Positions 8,463 to 16,858 of a DNA stretch of 21,373 nt are shown here, in pieces. The position numbers and the translations under genes are program-made. How positions within the stretch are numbered: the first letter of the stretch is position 1; each line of letters opens with the position of its first letter. The notes below the pieces were generated by a model. It saw only the letters and a list, made by a program, of their open reading frames with translations. It did no database searches and was not told the origin of the DNA. Source of the stretch: an uncultured Amylibacter sp. (GTDB taxonomy: Bacteria > Pseudomonadota > Alphaproteobacteria > Rhodobacterales > Rhodobacteraceae); NCBI GenBank assembly GCA_937944065.1, contig CALDZS010000188.1, positions 1-21,373 of the forward strand, read 5' to 3'.

Positions 8463-9772
8463 TCCGTTTTATCGCTTTAGTTAGTACCGTTATTTTGATC
8501 GCCGTTCCTGGGTTCGCCGAAGTCAAAATTCAAGAAGTAACATCGCCAAAGGGCATCAAAGCATGGTTGGTGAACGAACCCTCGATCCCAATCCTTGCTT
8601 TTGATTTCATCTTTAAAGGTGGGGCCAGTTTGGATTCTGATGAAAAGCAAGGTGCGACCTATCTGATGACAGGCTTGCTGGAAGAGGGCACCGGAGATAT
8701 GGACGCAGCAGACTTTTCACGGGCTACCGAAAGCCTCGCCGCGCGCTTTGGCTTTGATGCGACGCGCGACAGCGTTAATCTGTCGGCAGAGGTTCTGAAA
8801 TCCAATGCACCCGAAGCGCTGGCGTTGTTTGGCAAAGCCATCACTGCGCCTGCGTTTAACCAAGTCGCGGTGGATCGTGTCAAAAACCAAGTTATCTCTG
8901 GCCTGAAATCAGACGAAACTGATCCGAGTGCAATTGCGTCCAAAGCCTTGCGCGAACAGATGTTCCCAGATCACCCTTATGCGCGCGGCGTTGAAGGTAC
9001 GATTGAAACAATAACCGCGTTGACCACAGATGATTTGCGCGCCGCGCATCAAGCGGCACTGGCTTTGGATAGGGCCTTTATCGGTGTCGTTGGTGATGTA
9101 ACCGCAGAAGAGCTTGGGCCAATGTTGGATGCATTATTGGGCGATTTGCCAACAGTGGGTCCACCATTGCCCGCGCGCAAGGCGTTTTCGGCAACAGGTG
9201 GAATTACAGTCATCGATCATGACAGCCCACAATCCCAAGCATTGTGGGCGCAAAAAGGCATCGAACGCGACGATCCAGATTTCTTTGCAATGTACGTCAT
9301 GAATCGTGTTTTGGGCGCTGGTGGATTTACCTCTCGGTTAACCGAAGAAGTGCGTGAAAAACGCGGTCTGACTTACGGTGTATACTCGTATCTTGCTTCG
9401 GCGGAATTTGGCGACTATATCGGCGGATCAGTCGCATCTGGCAACGAGACGATTGCGCAAGCGATAGATCTGATACAGTCGGAATGGCAGCGGATTGTTG
9501 ATGACGGTGTGACCGATGCAGAATTGGATGCGGCGAAAACTTATCTAACAGGAGCATATCCATTGCGGTTCGATGGCAACAGCCAAATCGCGGGTATTTT
9601 GTCTGGCATGCAATGGCAAAATCTGGGTATTGATTATATCGCAACACGCAATGACCAAGTGAATGCCGTCACCCGCGAAGATGTCGCTCGAGTGACAAAG
9701 AAATTTCTTGATCCTGATGGGTTGCGGTTTGTGGTGGTAGGCAAACCTGTCGGGCTAGATAGCACCAAATAG
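8459..9772 (+). CDS. Exported M16-family protein, non-catalytic partner subunit
   Basis: This 437-residue M16-fold protein has a signal peptide (MIRFIALVSTVILIAV, cleavage likely after GFA, residue 20). The zinc motif is absent: aligned on the flanking GxxxxxxxLLxxGT frame, the HFLEH of the upstream protein is replaced by YLMTG at 68-72. No metal ligand remains, so the protein is not expected to be a peptidase alone. It keeps the C-terminal segment GGFTSRLTEEVREKRGLTYG (around 288-307), which includes the RGLTY region. In M16 heterodimers this part of the partner subunit helps hold the substrate. This matches the catalytic/non-catalytic pairing of mitochondrial processing peptidase and bacterial M16B pairs. 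The start overlaps the upstream stop by four bases. The gene ends 48 bases before mutL. Confidence 0.92.
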   Translation: MIRFIALVSTVILIAVPGFAEVKIQEVTSPKGIKAWLVNEPSIPILAFDFIFKGGASLDSDEKQGATYLMTGLLEEGTGDMDAADFSRATESLAARFGFDATRDSVNLSAEVLKSNAPEALALFGKAITAPAFNQVAVDRVKNQVISGLKSDETDPSAIASKALREQMFPDHPYARGVEGTIETITALTTDDLRAAHQAALALDRAFIGVVGDVTAEELGPMLDALLGDLPTVGPPLPARKAFSATGGITVIDHDSPQSQALWAQKGIERDDPDFFAMYVMNRVLGAGGFTSRLTEEVREKRGLTYGVYSYLASAEFGDYIGGSVASGNETIAQAIDLIQSEWQRIVDDGVTDAELDAAKTYLTGAYPLRFDGNSQIAGILSGMQWQNLGIDYIATRNDQVNAVTREDVARVTKKFLDPDGLRFVVVGKPVGLDSTK

Positions 9773-9820
9773 ACCTAAACAAGTGGTGCGTGGCATCAAG
9801 TTTGTGCTATCTATAGCGGT

Positions 9821-11686
9821 ATGAATCAGCCACGCCACAATATAGGCCAAGAATTGCCCGTTATCCGTCAGCTTGACGACGCTGCCGCCAACCGCATTGC
9901 GGCTGGCGAGGTGATCGAACGCCCAGCGTCGGCAATCAAGGAGCTGGTTGAAAACGCGATAGATGCGGATGCGACACGCATAGAGGTTGATTACGCAGGC
10001 GGTGGTAAAACCTTGATCCGTGTCACCGATGATGGTTACGGCATTGCTGCCGATCAATTATCATTGGCATTGTCACGGCACGCGACCTCTAAGATCGATG
10101 GATCAGATCTGCTGAACATTCATACATTTGGCTTTCGTGGCGAGGCCTTGCCGTCCATGGGGGCAGTTGGTCGGTTGACCATCACCTCTCGGGCACGCGG
10201 TGCAGATGCGGCGGCGATGATCAGTGTAAGCGGGGGTGAGACAGCCCCAGTGCGCCCTGCCGCTTTGGCCAAGGGAACTGTGGTCGAATTACGCGATCTG
10301 TTCCATGCAACGCCTGCACGACTAAAGTTTTTGCGCACCGACCGATCCGAATCCATGGCAATCGCTGATGTCATCAAACGTCTGGCCATGGCGGAACCCT
10401 ATGTCGGATTTACTTTGCGCGATGTTAGCGACGGTGGGCAAGGGCGTGTGGTTTTCCGCGCCGATCCATGTTCAGGCGATTTGTTTGACGCTTTGCATGC
10501 ACGTTTACGCAGCATATTGGGCAAAGAGTTTGCCGAAAATTCTGTATTGATAGACGCAGAACGAGAAGGTCATACGCTGACTGGTTATGCCAGCTTACCT
10601 ACATATTCACGCGGAGCCTCGGTCGCGCAGTACATGTTTGTTAACGGTCGCCCGGTGCGCGACAAGTTATTGCTCGGCGCCTTGCGAGGTGCGTATTCTG
10701 ATTTCTTAAGCCGCGACCGACATCCCGCAGTCGCGTTGTTTATAGAATGCGAACCAGAACGGGTTGATGTGAACGTTCATCCCGCCAAGGCCGAGGTACG
10801 GTTTCGTGACCCAGGTTTGGTGCGCGGTTTGCTGGTTTCAGGTCTGCGTCATGCGCTTGCGGGTGCTGGGCATCGTGCGTCGACAACGGTGGCGGACGCA
10901 ACGCTTGGGGCATTTTGTCCGCAATCAACACCGCATGCGCCCGTTTATCAAATGGACCGCCCATCTCAGCGTGCAATACATGCTGCGAACCAATTTCAAC
11001 AGCCGGGCTTTGGTGAAGCAGTTGTTGGATATTCAGGACGGGTGGAACAACCCGTCGGTGTTTCGGATATCGAGTTGGGAGCCGAAGAAGCATCTTTGAC
11101 AGAAGCCAACCCTTTGGGTGCTGCTCGTGCTCAAGTGCACGAAAATTACATCATCGCGCAGACCCAAGACGGAATTGTAATCGTCGATCAACATGCCGCA
11201 CATGAGAGATTGGTTTACGAACAGCTGAAATCACAAATGGCTGAAAACACTGTTCGTGCGCAAGCTTTGTTGATCCCAGAAATTATTGAATTGTCGCCGT
11301 CAGATCATGCGTTGCTGTCCACATCGATAGAAGAACTGTCTCGATTTGGTTTGGTTATTGAAGATTTCGGAGGTACGGCTGTGGCCGTACGAGAAACTCC
11401 TGCAATTCTTGGCGAAATCAATGCGACCAAAATGGTTCAGGATATCTTGGACGAATTAACTGACTTGTCACAAACGCAGACTGTCAAAGACAAGCTGGAA
11501 GAAATCCTATCGCGCGTCGCGTGTCACGGATCGATCCGATCTGGTCGCATTATGCGTGGCGAAGAAATGAACGCACTACTGCGCCAGATGGAAGCGACGC
11601 CGCATTCGGGTCAGTGTAATCACGGCCGCCCGACCTATGTTGAATTGAAGTTAGCAGATATTGAACGATTGTTTGGACGCACATGA
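9821..11686 (+). CDS. mutL: DNA mismatch repair protein MutL with endonuclease motif
   Basis: This 621-residue MutL couples mismatch recognition by MutS to downstream repair. The N-terminal GHKL ATPase carries [20 protein letters not shown] with Glu44 and Asn45, the DDGYGI loop at 70-75, the HATSK segment, and [10 protein letters not shown]. The transducer domain shows [12 protein letters not shown] and [15 protein letters not shown] low-complexity linker of about 340-430 follows. The C-terminal dimerisation domain contains [12 protein letters not shown] at 456-467, which matches the DQHA(x)2E(x)4E metal-binding motif of nicking MutL proteins. It also has [10 protein letters not shown] and [14 protein letters not shown]. 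This MutL is therefore probably a latent endonuclease and does not rely on MutH. The ATG at 9821 lacks a strong ribosome site, and family homology begins around residue 14 (VIRQLDD), so the exact start is slightly uncertain. The gene overlaps rmuC by four bases. Confidence 0.96.
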   Translation: MNQPRHNIGQELPVIRQLDDAAANRIAAGEVIERPASAIKELVENAIDADATRIEVDYAGGGKTLIRVTDDGYGIAADQLSLALSRHATSKIDGSDLLNIHTFGFRGEALPSMGAVGRLTITSRARGADAAAMISVSGGETAPVRPAALAKGTVVELRDLFHATPARLKFLRTDRSESMAIADVIKRLAMAEPYVGFTLRDVSDGGQGRVVFRADPCSGDLFDALHARLRSILGKEFAENSVLIDAEREGHTLTGYASLPTYSRGASVAQYMFVNGRPVRDKLLLGALRGAYSDFLSRDRHPAVALFIECEPERVDVNVHPAKAEVRFRDPGLVRGLLVSGLRHALAGAGHRASTTVADATLGAFCPQSTPHAPVYQMDRPSQRAIHAANQFQQPGFGEAVVGYSGRVEQPVGVSDIELGAEEASLTEANPLGAARAQVHENYIIAQTQDGIVIVDQHAAHERLVYEQLKSQMAENTVRAQALLIPEIIELSPSDHALLSTSIEELSRFGLVIEDFGGTAVAVRETPAILGEINATKMVQDILDELTDLSQTQTVKDKLEEILSRVACHGSIRSGRIMRGEEMNALLRQMEATPHSGQCNHGRPTYVELKLADIERLFGRT

Positions 11687-12846
11687 TACAGATTGGCCAA
11701 CTTTCACTAGACCTGAATGATCCGCTGACCCTTGGCGCACTAATCGGTACTGTCTTCTTTTTGGCGATGTTTCTAATGGTTTACTTCGTGTTGCGTGCGG
11801 CACAGAAATCTGCTCTCGCGATTTCACCACTGTCGTCTCACATGGATCAAATAACCGATAGTGTACGCAACTTGAACGAAGCTCAGCATCAATTGTCGGG
11901 TGGACTGAAATTGGTATCCGACGCGCAAACCCTGTCACAATCGCAAATGCAAAACACGCTGGAACGCAGATTGGAAGAGGTGCAAAAATCCATGGGGGAA
12001 ACCTTGCATGGGACTGCTTCGCGTACCGCACGTTCGCTGGGCGAGTTGCACACGCGACTGGAAACCATCGATAAGGCTCAGACGAATATTGAGAAGCTTT
12101 CGGGCGATGTACTATCTTTGCAGGATATCCTGTCGAACAAACAAACGCGCGGCGCGTTCGGTGAAATTCAACTGAAGGACATTGTGTCCAAGGCGCTTGC
12201 ACCCGATGCTTATCAATTCCAAGCAACGCTTTCCAATGGCAAACGTGCGGATTGCCTGATCCATCTCCCAAATCCACCCGGGCCGATCGTGATCGACAGC
12301 AAATTCCCATTAGAGGCATACGAAGCTTTGCGAAATGCCAACTCAGACGCCGAGTCTCAGTTGGCTGGAAGACAGATGGTGATTGCTGTGCGCAAGCACA
12401 TCAAGGATATTTCTGAACGATATATAATTGAGGGTGAAACCGCCGATGGTGCGCTGATGTTCTTGCCGTCCGAAGCTGTCTATGCGGAACTGCATGCAAA
12501 CTTTCCCATTGTTGTGCGGGAAGGGTTTGATGCACGTGTTTGGATTGTTTCACCGACCACCTGCATGGCAACCCTGAACACCATGAGATCAGTGATGAAA
12601 GATGTGCGGATGCGCGAGCAATCAGGCGCCATTCGTAAAGAATTGGGCGCGTTGGCCAAGGACATGGATCGCCTTGGCGTGAGAGTGGAGAATCTGGACA
12701 AGCATTTCAATCAAGCTGGTAAGGATATTGAGGAGATTAAGATATCCGCATCTAAGGCGGGAACACGCGCCAAACGTTTAGATGCATTCGAATTTGAAAA
12801 TGATGCCGTAGACGCCCCGGCCGATGTTCTAAAGTTGCAGCGCTAG
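11683..12846 (+). CDS. rmuC: DNA recombination protein RmuC
   Basis: RmuC is a predicted nuclease that limits DNA inversions at short inverted repeats. Residues 17-37 form one hydrophobic membrane segment ([20 protein letters not shown]). A long heptad-like coiled coil of about 50-150 follows. The RmuC domain covers about 155-350: [13 protein letters not shown] with Glu161, then [11 protein letters not shown] with Asp190, then [13 protein letters not shown] with Asp205 and Lys207. These acidic and lysine residues fit a PD-(D/E)xK-like nuclease core. Later conserved pieces are [16 protein letters not shown] and [15 protein letters not shown]. The length of 387 residues is normal. The start overlaps the mutL stop as ATGA, so the two are probably co-translated, joining two genome-stability functions. 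It is convergent with the saccharopine dehydrogenase gene, 41 bases apart, with no clear terminator in the gap. Confidence 0.94.
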   Translation: MIQIGQLSLDLNDPLTLGALIGTVFFLAMFLMVYFVLRAAQKSALAISPLSSHMDQITDSVRNLNEAQHQLSGGLKLVSDAQTLSQSQMQNTLERRLEEVQKSMGETLHGTASRTARSLGELHTRLETIDKAQTNIEKLSGDVLSLQDILSNKQTRGAFGEIQLKDIVSKALAPDAYQFQATLSNGKRADCLIHLPNPPGPIVIDSKFPLEAYEALRNANSDAESQLAGRQMVIAVRKHIKDISERYIIEGETADGALMFLPSEAVYAELHANFPIVVREGFDARVWIVSPTTCMATLNTMRSVMKDVRMREQSGAIRKELGALAKDMDRLGVRVENLDKHFNQAGKDIEEIKISASKAGTRAKRLDAFEFENDAVDAPADVLKLQR

Positions 12847-12887
12847 GTCATTTCTATTCAAAACCTGATCAAGGTAGATCGGCATCT

Positions 12888-13943
12888 CTAACTATGTTTA
12901 TTGAATTCGTCAGCGGCCTTACGCCAGATTTCTGATTGCGGTTCGCCCAGTTCTAATAGGTACGGCAACAGCTGGGTGGCAAAATCCTCAGTACTTTCAC
13001 GAGGTAAAAGTGCTGGCAGATTGTCGACGGCCATCACCAACATCTCTCGTGGCGTGTTTGTAAGGCGGATAACAGGGTCGCCAATGCTGGTAGCGCGATC
13101 GTAGATCGGGATCGGGTTTCGCGGATTGTTAGGGTCGCACGCAATGTCCGCGACAACGGACAATCGTTGGTCAGCGCGCAGTTGGTGTTGAGTTAAAAAC
13201 CGCGGTGTGTTCTCGCCAGCAAGAATGCAGTTAATGAAAATTTCATGTTCTAGAATTTGCGGAAATGGGCCGCCACTCGCGGTTTCTGCCATATCCCATT
13301 TGGTGACACTTACACCCAGATGATCTGCCAAGTCACACGCACCTGTACCCACGCGCCCTAGGGCGCCGATGACAATTGCTGACGGGAGCGAACCTAATCC
13401 CCGACATTCGCGCCGTAAGAATGCGACCAAGCTGGATTGATCGGTGTAGGGCGTAAGGCCTACCAATAATTCTGGTTTGTTTCTATGCAAAGACAACCAG
13501 GATAACAGGCCCAATGCAGCACCGGCAAAACCTGCCCAATAGCCAAAGGCGGCGACGCGTCGACCATTTGTGTCGGTTAAATACTCTAGATCCAACAAGG
13601 TTCCGCCACCCTGCGCAAACCGAGCCAGCAAGCCTGGTGCCTCGGTTTGCCCCTTGAATGCGTGGCCAAAATAGATGTGTTGATGGATCAAAGGTTTTCC
13701 ATCTGCCGCAAGCTCTTTTAGCCCCAAGATGTACGCGTCTGTTGGGGCTTTGCGCCAGCTACCTTCGTCGGCAATCTTGCAGCCAGCGTCGCGGTATTCT
13801 TCAATGTCAAAAACGCGACGCGGACACTTTTCGACAGTCACTTCAAATCCAGCCTGTAGCAGCTGGCTAGCGCCAGAAGGGATCAGCGGCGAGCGTGTTT
13901 CATCCAGCCGTTGCTCAGATCGTAGCCAAATATGATGGGTCAA
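12888..13943 (-). CDS. Saccharopine dehydrogenase (NAD+, L-lysine-forming), TTG start
   Basis: This 351-residue protein resembles fungal Lys1. It interconverts saccharopine with lysine and 2-oxoglutarate using NAD, in the cytoplasm. The N-terminal domain shows THHIWLRSEQR. The catalytic pair corresponds to Lys76 in LGLKEL and His94 in HIYFGHAFKGQ, matching the Lys/His pair of the yeast enzyme. The NAD-binding motif is VIGALGRVGTGACDLADHLG. I choose the TTG at 13941-13943: it is preceded by AAAGGA at a normal distance and gives MTHHIWLR, the usual N-terminus. The open frame reaches another TTG at 13964, but that codon lies inside a candidate -10 element. No saccharopine reductase or aminoadipate gene is adjacent, so the direction in vivo (lysine breakdown or formation) cannot be told. 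It is divergent from pckA and convergent with rmuC. Confidence 0.9.
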   Translation of the reverse strand: MTHHIWLRSEQRLDETRSPLIPSGASQLLQAGFEVTVEKCPRRVFDIEEYRDAGCKIADEGSWRKAPTDAYILGLKELAADGKPLIHQHIYFGHAFKGQTEAPGLLARFAQGGGTLLDLEYLTDTNGRRVAAFGYWAGFAGAALGLLSWLSLHRNKPELLVGLTPYTDQSSLVAFLRRECRGLGSLPSAIVIGALGRVGTGACDLADHLGVSVTKWDMAETASGGPFPQILEHEIFINCILAGENTPRFLTQHQLRADQRLSVVADIACDPNNPRNPIPIYDRATSIGDPVIRLTNTPREMLVMAVDNLPALLPRESTEDFATQLLPYLLELGEPQSEIWRKAADEFNKHS

Positions 13944-13963
13944 AACGTGTCCTTTTTTTGCCA

Positions 13964-13992
13964 AGTTTAGAAACGCCTCACTGACTTCGCAA
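13964..13992 (-). promoter_or_regulatory. Candidate promoter of the saccharopine dehydrogenase gene
   Basis: On the minus strand, TTGCGA (complement of 13987-13992) and TAAACT (complement of 13964-13969) are separated by exactly 17 bases, a good sigma-70-like spacing. Each hexamer matches four of six consensus bases. A start about seven bases downstream would fall near 13957, just before the AAAGGA ribosome site. This supports translation from the TTG at 13943 and rules against the upstream TTG at 13964. Confidence 0.45.
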
Positions 13993-14110
13993 GCATCGAC
14001 TGATTGACATAGGTGCCACGAGTCGTCTTTGACGTCCCAAAAACGAAATACTTCGAAAAAAAAGCGACTGTCCCTTTGAAAACAAAAGGAAAACCGTTAT
14101 CGCTAACACG

Positions 14111-14134
14111 CTCGCAAGCCCCCGAATTTGCGAG
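14111..14134. repeat. 7-bp inverted repeat in the pckA upstream region
   Basis: CTCGCAA (14111-14117) and TTGCGAG (14128-14134) form a perfect inverted repeat with a 10-base spacer, about 57 bases upstream of the candidate pckA -35. The 317-base stretch between the two divergent starts (13944-14260) has no credible gene. Its plus strand is purine- and A-rich, and besides this repeat it holds only the two candidate promoters. The repeat could be an operator for a regulator of pckA or the divergent gene. No known consensus is recognised. Confidence 0.35.
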
Positions 14135-14190
14135 AGAAAACAAATCTGAAATGCAAAAATACGGTGCTCCGTCGTATTGCCGCACCCGTA

Positions 14191-14219
14191 TCGACAAACG
14201 AAATGGGTCGGCCTATACA
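14191..14219 (+). promoter_or_regulatory. Candidate pckA promoter
   Basis: TCGACA (14191-14196, five of six to the -35 consensus) is followed after exactly 17 bases by TATACA (14214-14219, four of six). A start near 14226 would give a short leader of about 35 bases, ending in the AAAGG ribosome site before the ATG at 14261. The longer open frame beginning at 14177 would begin upstream of this promoter, which argues for the internal start. Confidence 0.5.
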
Positions 14220-14260
14220 CCTGTGAAACAAAACATGAAATAATCTTAAAGGTTACACCC

Positions 14261-15865
14261 ATGAACTTCGGCCGCTTCAATCCTTCGCACACTATCGAGA
14301 CTATTGGGATCAAGGGGGCAAAGTCAGTCAACTATAATTTTTTAGAGCCAGCATTGGTACAAGAAGCAGTAAAGCGCGGCGAGGGAGAGCTGGGCATAGG
14401 CGGCGCATTTCTAGTCTCTACTGGCAAGTTCACAGGGCGCACACCTGATGACAAATTCACTGTCATGGAACCTTCGGTGAAAGATACGATTTGGTGGGAA
14501 AATAATCACGAGATGAGCGCCGAAGGCTTTGAAGCATTGCGCAGTGACATGTTCGCATATCTGGCTGACCGTGATGTTTTTGTCCAAGACCTTTATGCAG
14601 GATCGGATCCAGAGCACCGTGTGAATGTTCGTCAAATCCACGAACTGGCTTGGCACAATCTGTTCATCCGTCACATGTTGCGTCGTCCAGATGCCGCTGA
14701 TTTGGCAACGTATGACCCAGAATTTACAGTTGTGAACTGCCCTGGCTTTGTTGCGGACCCCGCCAAACATGGCTGTCGATCTGAAACCGTTATCGCGGTG
14801 TCGTTCGAACGTAAATTGGTCCTTATCGGCGGTACGGAATATGCTGGCGAAAACAAAAAATCGGTCTTCGGTATCCTAAACTACTTGTTGCCCGCCAAGG
14901 GTGTTATGCCAATGCATTGCTCTGCCAACCACGCAATCGATGATCCGCAAGACACTGCGATCTTTTTTGGTTTGTCTGGAACCGGTAAAACAACACTATC
15001 AGCCGATCCGCAACGCGTGCTGATAGGCGATGACGAGCATGGCTGGTCAGATAAAACCACGTTCAATTTCGAAGGCGGATGTTATGCCAAGACCATCAAC
15101 CTGAACGCAGAGGCCGAGCCAGAGATTTTTGGAACCACTTCCAAGTTTGCCACCGTGATCGAGAATATGGTCTATAATGAACATACCAGAGAATTGGATT
15201 TTGATGATGACAGCATTACGGCAAACATGCGGTGTGCCTATCCATTGGAATACATTTCAAACGCATCTCAGACGGCGATCGGTGGTCAGCCCAAAAACAT
15301 CATCATGCTAACATGCGATGCCTTTGGCGTCCTTCCTCCGATTGCGCGTTTGACACCGCAACAGGCGATGTATCATTTCCTATCGGGCTTCACGTCGAAG
15401 GTTGCAGGAACAGAGCTGGGTGTTACGGAACCACAACCAACATTTTCGACCTGTTTTGGTGCACCGTTCATGCCGCGCCGACCAGAGGTTTATGGCGCCT
15501 TGTTGCGTGACAAAATCGCCAGCTTCGGTGCGACCTGTTGGATGGTGAATACGGGTTGGACTGGCGGCGCCTATGGCACTGGATCACGCATGCCGATCAA
15601 AGCGACGCGTGCTTTGCTGACCGCTGCGTTGGATGGATCACTGGCCAAAGGCGACTTCCGCCGCGATCAAAACTTTGGTTTCGATGTACCTGTGTCAGTT
15701 CCAAATGTTGCAGACACGTTGCTTGATCCACGCAGTACTTGGAAAAGCGTTGATGAATATGATGCAATGGCGACCAAACTGGTTGATATGTTCGCATCAA
15801 ATTTCGAACAGTATGAAGGCCATGTTGGCGATGATGTTTTGGCGCAGGCGATCAAACGCGCCTAG
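14261..15865 (+). CDS. pckA: Phosphoenolpyruvate carboxykinase (ATP)
   Basis: PckA converts oxaloacetate and ATP to phosphoenolpyruvate, CO2 and ADP, the entry step of gluconeogenesis from organic acids. I start it at ATG 14261 ([16 protein letters not shown]), giving 534 residues, the normal length. AAAGG lies about nine bases upstream, and the frame before it runs through a candidate promoter. Motifs are complete: [14 protein letters not shown] for substrate binding, HCSANHAI with the metal-binding region, the P-loop GLSGTGKTT at 237-245 (Lys243, Thr244), [14 protein letters not shown] with the metal-binding Asp, and the RMPIKATR segment near the adenine site. It is the ATP type and not the GTP type. 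It is monocistronic by appearance: a strong intrinsic terminator lies 23 bases after the stop. Its upstream region contains an inverted repeat that may take part in control. Confidence 0.97.
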   Translation: MNFGRFNPSHTIETIGIKGAKSVNYNFLEPALVQEAVKRGEGELGIGGAFLVSTGKFTGRTPDDKFTVMEPSVKDTIWWENNHEMSAEGFEALRSDMFAYLADRDVFVQDLYAGSDPEHRVNVRQIHELAWHNLFIRHMLRRPDAADLATYDPEFTVVNCPGFVADPAKHGCRSETVIAVSFERKLVLIGGTEYAGENKKSVFGILNYLLPAKGVMPMHCSANHAIDDPQDTAIFFGLSGTGKTTLSADPQRVLIGDDEHGWSDKTTFNFEGGCYAKTINLNAEAEPEIFGTTSKFATVIENMVYNEHTRELDFDDDSITANMRCAYPLEYISNASQTAIGGQPKNIIMLTCDAFGVLPPIARLTPQQAMYHFLSGFTSKVAGTELGVTEPQPTFSTCFGAPFMPRRPEVYGALLRDKIASFGATCWMVNTGWTGGAYGTGSRMPIKATRALLTAALDGSLAKGDFRRDQNFGFDVPVSVPNVADTLLDPRSTWKSVDEYDAMATKLVDMFASNFEQYEGHVGDDVLAQAIKRA

Positions 15866-15888
15866 ACTATTCTTCATTGACAATTAAC

Positions 15889-15925
15889 CGTCCGTGCCAA
15901 ACCATTGGCGCGGACGTTTCTTTTT
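15889..15925 (+). terminator. Strong intrinsic terminator of pckA
   Basis: The arms CGTCCGTGCCAA (15889-15900) and TTGGCGCGGACG (15905-15916) pair over 12 positions, eleven Watson-Crick and one G-U in RNA. They close a four-base ACCA loop and are followed directly by TTTCTTTTT (15917-15925). This is a textbook Rho-independent terminator, placed 23 bases after the pckA stop. The lysR start at 15936 lies ten bases beyond the T-run. Confidence 0.92.
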
Positions 15926-15935
15926 GGGCTTGGTG

Positions 15936-16826
15936 ATGATCAATATCAAAGATCTACAATTATTGGTTTCGTTGGCACATCACCGCCATTTCTCGCGGGC
16001 AGCATCGGATTGCGGTATTACGCAGCCTGCTTTTTCCGCACGTCTGCGAAAGATGGAGGCGGATTTCGAATTGCCTCTGGTGCGTCGCGGCAACAAGTTT
16101 CTTGGGTTCACCAGCGAAGGCGAAGTCGTTTTGAAATGGGCGCGTCGCATTTTGACTGGAATTGATGGAATGCGACAAGAGATTGACGCGGCGAAGAATG
16201 ATTTGCGTGGCAAACTGGTGGTTGGAACAATTCCCACAGCCTTACCATTCGCTGGTTCAGTTGCGGCCCATCTGCGGCGGGCGCATGCCAATCTTTCGAT
16301 AGAAATCCAATCGCTGTCATCTACGCAAATCGCTGCGGGTCTGGACGATTTTACACTTGATGCTGGGATCACCTATTTGGACGACCTCAACCCCTCTAGT
16401 GATCACGACGTGACAGAGATGTTATACGATGAACGCTATGTGTTGATCGCTCCCAAAGGGTTGGCACCGCGTGCGTCAGGTAACGCATCTTGGGCAGAGG
16501 CAGCCGCGTTACCTTTGTGCTTGCTGACAACGAACATGCGTAACAGGCAGTTCGTTGATGCCACCTTTGCACAGATCGGGGCGATACCGACTGTGGTTAT
16601 GGAGACCAATGGCTTTACTGCTGCAATGGCGCAAATCGCCAGTGGATCGGCTGCTACAATCGCTCCGTTGCATATGGCTGAAAGCCTGTTCGGGAATCAA
16701 AAGGCCGTGATGCTGGACTTGGTCAAACCAGAGGTTACCCACAGTATCGGATTGATCGTGAAACCACAAAATTTGGTACTACCAGTCGTGCAGGCGTTAC
16801 GGTATGCCGCGAAAGCTGCATTATAA
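15936..16826 (+). CDS. LysR-family transcriptional regulator, probable formate dehydrogenase regulator
   Basis: This 296-residue protein begins MINIKDLQLLVSLAHHRHFS and has a typical LysR winged helix-turn-helix (about 1-60: SRAASDCGITQPAFSARLRK). A linker helix follows, then an effector-binding domain (about 87-290) starting at GKLVVGTIPTALPF. The fold resembles CysB/OxyR-type regulators, but no redox cysteine pair is evident. I choose ATG 15936. The frame stays open to an ATG at 15894, but that sequence lies within the pckA terminator, and LysR homology begins at MINIK. GTG at 15933 is an alternative. There is no strong ribosome site. The gene lies 87 bases upstream of the formate dehydrogenase genes in the same direction; LysR regulators of formate dehydrogenase (for example FdsR in Cupriavidus) are known, so control of the downstream genes is a reasonable inference. 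The inducer is unknown. Confidence 0.9.
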   Translation: MINIKDLQLLVSLAHHRHFSRAASDCGITQPAFSARLRKMEADFELPLVRRGNKFLGFTSEGEVVLKWARRILTGIDGMRQEIDAAKNDLRGKLVVGTIPTALPFAGSVAAHLRRAHANLSIEIQSLSSTQIAAGLDDFTLDAGITYLDDLNPSSDHDVTEMLYDERYVLIAPKGLAPRASGNASWAEAAALPLCLLTTNMRNRQFVDATFAQIGAIPTVVMETNGFTAAMAQIASGSAATIAPLHMAESLFGNQKAVMLDLVKPEVTHSIGLIVKPQNLVLPVVQALRYAAKAAL

Positions 16827-16858
16827 CTAAATATTATCGTATGGTTTAAATTAGTTAT
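16823..16858. promoter_or_regulatory. Inverted repeat, candidate LysR operator upstream of formate dehydrogenase
   Basis: ATAACTAA (16823-16830) and TTAGTTAT (16851-16858) form a perfect 8-bp inverted repeat with a 20-base AT-rich spacer. The left arm overlaps the lysR stop codon. The right arm abuts a candidate -35 element for the formate dehydrogenase genes. Position and dyad symmetry fit a LysR-type activator site, with an extended AT-rich footprint just upstream of the promoter. The assignment to this LysR protein is inferred from adjacency. Confidence 0.5.

Noticed and set aside
14039..14062. CGAA-N4-TTCG followed by a T-run on the minus strand as a terminator
   Set aside because: The stem is only four bp and it lies upstream of the minus-strand gene, so there is no transcript for it to end.
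14013..14243. 76-codon basic open frame upstream of pckA
   Set aside because: There is no ribosome site or recognisable domain; it lies in an A-rich intergenic region across the candidate promoters, and Lys-rich translation is expected from such composition.
14177..14260. N-terminal extension of pckA
   Set aside because: It begins upstream of the candidate promoter, has no PckA-like sequence, and ATG 14261 has a ribosome site and gives the usual length.
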